NCBI GenBank assembly: GCA_002404395.1
Contig: DHJP01000031.1
Coordinates: 1 to 17,699 of the forward strand
Source of the DNA: Clostridiales bacterium UBA4717
GTDB lineage: Bacteria > Bacillota > Clostridia > Oscillospirales > CAG-272
Direction of reading: 5' to 3'
DNA length: 17,699 nt
Every line of letters starts with the position of its first letter. Within the stretch, counting starts at the first letter, position 1. This document shows, piece by piece, positions 14,405 to 17,699 of the stretch. The position numbers were made by a program, and so were the translations under genes. Below the pieces are notes generated by a model that had not been told where the DNA came from, did no database searches, and saw only the letters and a program-made list of their open reading frames with translations.

Positions 14405-16141
14405 ATGGAAACGGTAAATATAAAGATCAACGGCGCGGATTATTCCGTGCCCGCAAATTCCACCGTACTTGAAGCAGCAAGATACGCCGGAATTGACATC
14501 CCCACTCTCTGTTATCTTAAAGACATCAACGAGATCGGCGCCTGCCGTCTTTGCCTTGTAGAGGTAAAGGGCGCGCGCGGACTTGTTACCGCGTGCGTAT
14601 ACCCGGTAAACGAAGGCATGGAGGTATTTACGAATACTCCCCGTGTTATCAAGGCAAGAAAGACAAATCTTGAGCTTGTGCTTTCAAACCACGAAAAGAA
14701 ATGTCTTTCATGCATACGCAGTACCTCCTGCGAGCTTCAGAAGCTTGCAAACGAGTACGGTTGCGATGAATCTCATTTCAAGGGCGAAAGCATCCACTAC
14801 GAGCTTGACACCAGCACACCCTTTATCGTTCGCGACAATAATAAATGTATCCTTTGCCGCCGCTGTATCGCCGCCTGCCGCAACCTTCAGGGGATCGGCG
14901 TGATCGGCGCTTCGGGAAGAGGCTTTGATACCCACATTGCTTCCGCATTTGAGAAAAAGCTCGGCGAAACCAGCTGTATCGGTTGCGGTCAGTGCGTCGT
15001 TGCCTGCCCGGTCGGCGCGCTTTATGAAAAGGACGACACTCAGAAAGTGCTCGACGCTATTGCAGATCCGACAAAGCACGTTGCGATCTGCGCGGCTCCG
15101 TCGGTTCGCGCGACCATCGGCGAATGCTTTGGCTACGAGCCGGGCACCGATGTTGAAGGCAAAATGGTAGCGGCAATGAAGCGTCTCGGCTTCGACGGCG
15201 TATATGACATGAATCTTACCGCCGATCTCACCATTATGGAAGAAGCTACCGAGTTCCTCGGCAGAGTCAAGAACGGCGGAGCGCTTCCGCTCATCACCTC
15301 TTGCTCTCCCGGATGGATCAAGTATTGCGAACACTACTTCCCCGAGCTTACCGAAAATCTTTCGACCTGTAAGAGTCCGCAGCAGATGTTCGGCGCGCTC
15401 TATAAAACCTACTATGCGGAAAAGATGGGCCTTGACCCCAAGGATGTCGTATTTGTATCCGCTATCCCCTGCACTGCGAAGAAATTTGAAGTTACCCGCG
15501 ATCATCAGAACGCCGCAGGCGTACCCGATGTGGATATCGCGATCACAACCCGCGAGCTTGCACGCCTTATCGAACGTGCAGGTATCAACTTCAAGGGACT
15601 TCAGGATGAAAAATTCGATTCGCCTTTCGACATCGGTTCGGGTGCCGGCGCAATATTCGGCGCAACCGGCGGTGTTATGGAAGCGGCGCTTCGTACCGCT
15701 GCCGAAGTCATTCTCGGCAAGCCGCTTGAGAAGCTTGAATTCAATGAAGTCCGCGGCATAGCCGGCATCAAGTTTGCCGATTACAAGCTCGGAGATATCA
15801 CGGTTCACGTTGCAGTCGCTTCGGGCACCAAGAATGCCAAGGAACTGCTTAAGAAGGTTGAAAACGGCGAAGTCAAGGTCGACTTTATAGAGATCATGGC
15901 TTGTCCGGGCGGATGCGTAAACGGCGGCGGTCAGCCGGTGCAGAGCGCAACTGTCAGAAATACCGTTAACCTCCGTGAAAAGAGAGCGTCCGTGCTTTAT
16001 ACCGCAGATTCACATATGGATCTCAGAAAATCGCACGAGAACAGCGCCGTCAAGCGTCTTTATGACGAATTTTTCGGCGAACCCAACAGTCACAAAGCAC
16101 ATGAAATACTTCATACCGAGTATGTAAAGCGCGGCATTTGA
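14405..16141 (+). CDS. hydA: HydA: catalytic [FeFe]-hydrogenase of the bifurcating complex
   Basis: A 578-residue hydrogenase that makes or uses H2 in the cytoplasm with NADH and ferredoxin. Domains in order: plant-type [2Fe-2S] (Cys36, Cys47, Cys50, Cys64); His96-Cys100-Cys103-Cys109 cluster; two [4Fe-4S] (Cys148/151/154/158 and Cys191/194/197/201); H-cluster domain; and a small-subunit-like C-terminal tail (SHENSAVKRLYDEF). L1 is TSCSPGW (Cys300, Ser301), L2 is IPCTAKKFE (Cys356), L3 is EIMACPGGC (Cys500, Cys504). Numbering is one above that of C. pasteurianum CpI, so Ser301 aligns with CpI Cys300. I recall TSCSP as frequent in clostridial A3-type HydA. AAAGGAG at 14385-14391 is 13 bases before the ATG; a TTG at 14396 is an alternative start. 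It is the last gene before the terminator. Confidence 0.95.
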   Translation: METVNIKINGADYSVPANSTVLEAARYAGIDIPTLCYLKDINEIGACRLCLVEVKGARGLVTACVYPVNEGMEVFTNTPRVIKARKTNLELVLSNHEKKCLSCIRSTSCELQKLANEYGCDESHFKGESIHYELDTSTPFIVRDNNKCILCRRCIAACRNLQGIGVIGASGRGFDTHIASAFEKKLGETSCIGCGQCVVACPVGALYEKDDTQKVLDAIADPTKHVAICAAPSVRATIGECFGYEPGTDVEGKMVAAMKRLGFDGVYDMNLTADLTIMEEATEFLGRVKNGGALPLITSCSPGWIKYCEHYFPELTENLSTCKSPQQMFGALYKTYYAEKMGLDPKDVVFVSAIPCTAKKFEVTRDHQNAAGVPDVDIAITTRELARLIERAGINFKGLQDEKFDSPFDIGSGAGAIFGATGGVMEAALRTAAEVILGKPLEKLEFNEVRGIAGIKFADYKLGDITVHVAVASGTKNAKELLKKVENGEVKVDFIEIMACPGGCVNGGGQPVQSATVRNTVNLREKRASVLYTADSHMDLRKSHENSAVKRLYDEFFGEPNSHKAHEILHTEYVKRGI

Positions 16142-16156
16142 GTTAAGAGGTAAAGG

Positions 16157-16198
16157 AAGGGCTGAAAAAAGTCAAATCAACCTTTTTTCAGCCCTTTT
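16157..16198 (+). terminator. Intrinsic terminator of the hydrogenase operon
   Basis: Perfect 15-bp arms, AAGGGCTGAAAAAAG at 16157-16171 and CTTTTTTCAGCCCTT at 16182-16196, enclose a ten-base loop. The T-tail is short (TTTT at 16195-16198, overlapping the arm), but the stem itself contributes A/T runs on both sides. This makes it potentially bidirectional. It starts 15 bases after the hydA stop. Confidence 0.9.
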
Positions 16199-16463
16199 GA
16201 CACCGTTTTTACGGCAAAGTAAGTCTGTTTCAGCGGAAACTTCATATGTTTTTACCGCAGTTTACACTTTGGACATATTTGAGACAGCAGTATGGTCAGA
16301 GATCCACGCGCGTGTTGTCGGCAACTTGAGCTTCAATTGTATATTTCGTTCAAACACACCTTCAAGAACGCTTTGTTTTGCATCTTTTTTGACCATGTTT
16401 CCGACTTATTATCATATATTTAATATTTTTTTGCCGTTTTGTTACTTTGTTCACTTTTTTTAC
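16199..16463. other. AT-rich spacer without a recognised gene
   Basis: This stretch of about 265 bases between the terminator and the next promoter becomes steadily T-rich from about 16380. The longest open frame in it starts inside the terminator and has no ribosome site or recognisable domain, so I do not call it. I see no RNA gene or repeat of note here. Confidence 0.6.
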
Positions 16464-16492
16464 TTCACAAAGCAAACTGTTTGTGATATACT
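16464..16492 (+). promoter_or_regulatory. Strong promoter with palindromes in its spacer
   Basis: TTCACA at 16464-16469 (five of six), a 17-base spacer and TATACT at 16487-16492 (five of six) preceded by an extended TG at 16484-16485. Within it are a 7-bp dyad (TCACAAA at 16465-16471, TTTGTGA at 16480-16486) and an overlapping perfect palindrome CAAACTGTTTG at 16473-16483. A repressor bound there would exclude RNA polymerase. Confidence 0.75.
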
Positions 16493-16523
16493 ATGAATAT
16501 ATTAAAAAAAGAGGAATCAAGAT

Positions 16524-16787
16524 ATGGGACAGTCCGAGGAATTCATTTGCTCAACGACGGAAGATGAAGATAGCAGTATACTGATTTTCAGTGCCGAGGG
16601 CAAGAACAACGATATCAAATTTTTCAGTCAGCGGGTTGTTGACGGAAAAACGGTTTTAACCACAGAATTTAATTCTCAAAAGATCGACCGTGAGTACGCA
16701 CGCGAGGTGCTCATGATACTTTGTAAAGAAAAAGTCGATCCGATTCATCTTGCTTCAATAATCGAAGATATTGAAGCCGACCTGTAA
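16524..16787 (+). CDS. Small unrecognised protein (87 residues)
   Basis: I do not recognise this family. The product is acidic, soluble and without a signal peptide, cysteine cluster or membrane segment; it has only two cysteines. The N-terminal half looks beta-rich (SSILIFSAEG, DIKFFSQRVV, TVLTTEF) and the C-terminal half helical (DREYAREVLMILCKE, HLASIIEDIEAD). That arrangement is seen in small adaptor-like proteins, but no function can be assigned. GAGGAA at 16511-16516 is well spaced to the ATG at 16524, and a strong promoter lies just upstream, so it is a real gene. The stop is 19 bases before the downstream hydrolase gene, so they are probably co-transcribed. Confidence 0.7.
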   Translation: MGQSEEFICSTTEDEDSSILIFSAEGKNNDIKFFSQRVVDGKTVLTTEFNSQKIDREYAREVLMILCKEKVDPIHLASIIEDIEADL

Positions 16788-16806
16788 GCGTCAGGGAAGT
16801 GATTTT

Positions 16807-17592
16807 ATGTCAGATTACAGAATTATGTCAAACAACATCTGGGGGCAATACTTTGAAAATCCGGTAGAGAGCCGCACAGATGATCTTCTTAAGGTGTATA
16901 AAAAATATGCTCCGGATGTGCTCGGCTTTCAGGAATCAGATAAGTATTGGCACGCCGGAAGAATGTTTAACGCTATTCAAGGTGAATACGAATTCGTGCG
17001 AGCACCCGAAGAAGAAAAAAATTACACCTCTCTGCTTTACAAAAGGGATAGGTTTGAGCTTGTTGACAGCGGCTATATTCTTTTCGACAAAACGCCCGAT
17101 CCTTCAAAAAGTTTTATGTGGGGCGTGCTTAAGGATAAAAACAGCGGCTTTAAGTTCGGAGTCGGCAGCTTACATTATTGGTGGATGACAGGTCCGAGCC
17201 ACGATGTGTTAAGATGCCGCAATTCCTGCGATTTGCTCGATGAGGTAAGAAAGATCCGCGAAAAACACGGCGTAACCGTGTTGGCTTTCGGTGATTACAA
17301 CTGTTTTTGGCAGAGCGAGGCGTTAAAACTTCTCTACGCAAACGGCGGTAAAAATGCCCTTGATCTTGCCGCAAAATGCTCAGCGGTCAGTTCACATCAC
17401 GGCGACCCGATAAGAGACGACGACGGCCGATATCACGGCAAACGCACCGACAATGATAAATCAAAGTCATTGGATCACATTATCTTTTTCGGCGACGATT
17501 TTAAAGTTGACGAATTTCGCGTCGTGGAAGATCAATGCGCGCTCGATGCCACCGACCATTCACCGATATATGCAGATATTACAGTAAAATAG
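16807..17592 (+). CDS. Endonuclease/exonuclease/phosphatase (EEP) family hydrolase
   Basis: A 261-residue EEP-fold metal-dependent phosphodiesterase or phosphatase. The active-site set is complete: Asn in MSNNIWG near the N-terminus, Glu43 (GFQES), His123 (SLHYWW), Asp163 and Asn165 (GDYN), Asp223 (SLDH), and Asp250-His251 (TDHSP). No signal peptide is present, so it acts in the cytoplasm. Family members cleave nucleic acids, phosphoinositides, sphingomyelin or nucleotides, and the substrate cannot be deduced here. The ATG at 16807 follows an AGGGAAGTGA region at proper spacing; the open frame reaches further up but overlaps the previous gene. No intrinsic terminator is evident in the 107 bases after its stop. 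Confidence 0.88.
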   Translation: MSDYRIMSNNIWGQYFENPVESRTDDLLKVYKKYAPDVLGFQESDKYWHAGRMFNAIQGEYEFVRAPEEEKNYTSLLYKRDRFELVDSGYILFDKTPDPSKSFMWGVLKDKNSGFKFGVGSLHYWWMTGPSHDVLRCRNSCDLLDEVRKIREKHGVTVLAFGDYNCFWQSEALKLLYANGGKNALDLAAKCSAVSSHHGDPIRDDDGRYHGKRTDNDKSKSLDHIIFFGDDFKVDEFRVVEDQCALDATDHSPIYADITVK

Positions 17593-17699
17593 AATCATTT
17601 ATTGATCATTCTGTAACTGTAGTGCAACGAGGTCAAGCCCTCATGAAACAGAGCTGAATTTTTCGGCGCTGCTTCGTGAAGTGAACCCAAAAGTTTAGA
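17593..17699. other. 3' flank without a visible gene
   Basis: The last 107 bases hold no open frame or RNA gene I can support. A small palindrome, CTTCGTGAAG, and a weak GAGG/CCTC stem are present, with no convincing T-tract. The window ends before any downstream feature is clear. Confidence 0.5.

Noticed and set aside
14708..15808. 366-residue open frame on the minus strand
   Set aside because: It is a shadow of hydA, with no recognisable domain and a composition dictated by the opposite strand.
16197..16496. 99-residue open frame after the terminator
   Set aside because: It starts inside the terminator stem, has no ribosome site, shows no domain, and runs through the T-rich spacer and the promoter of the next gene.
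1..17699. tRNA, rRNA, insertion sequence or integrase
   Set aside because: I saw no cloverleaf, rRNA-like segment, transposase or integrase motifs, or terminal inverted repeats with target duplications.

Overview
The window looks like chromosomal DNA of a strictly anaerobic, fermentative Firmicute of class Clostridia with moderate GC content. The reasons are AGGAGG-type ribosome binding sites, short overlapping genes all on the + strand, TTG and GTG starts, a Rex-type operator, and an electron-bifurcating [FeFe]-hydrogenase operon. I cannot name the genus.

Region 1 (1-3183): a near-consensus extended promoter drives a TerB_N/TerB_C protein and, overlapping it by 16 bases, a BrxC/BrxD-type P-loop ATPase. 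This pair resembles the core of a predicted DNA-processing or phage-defence cassette that usually carries a helicase. No helicase follows here.

Region 2 (about 3204-7670): three consecutive, divergent M42-family metallo-aminopeptidases and a PLP enzyme of the methionine gamma-lyase (aluminium resistance) family. Gaps are short, no internal terminator was seen, and the first peptidase abuts the ATPase gene. Together they look like a peptide and sulfur amino acid breakdown unit.

Region 3 (7671-16196): a promoter and an almost perfect Rex operator (17 of 18 positions fit the consensus pattern) precede a nine-gene operon that ends at a 15-bp intrinsic terminator. Structural genes for a HydABC-type bifurcating hydrogenase (hydC first, hydB and hydA last) are separated by a signalling cassette: DRTGG protein, RsbW-like ATPase, sensory-type [FeFe]-hydrogenase with altered active-site motifs, second DRTGG protein, PHP phosphoesterase and a second GHKL ATPase. 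A HydC-like ferredoxin with only three of four cluster cysteines follows. A plausible reading is that H2 or redox state is sensed by the odd hydrogenase and passed through the kinase-like and phosphatase-like proteins, while Rex gates the operon by NADH/NAD+. The signalling target is not visible.

Region 4 (16197-17699): an AT-rich spacer, a strong promoter whose spacer holds overlapping palindromes, an 87-residue unrecognised protein and a cytoplasmic endonuclease/exonuclease/phosphatase-family hydrolase. The last 107 bases hold no gene that I can see.
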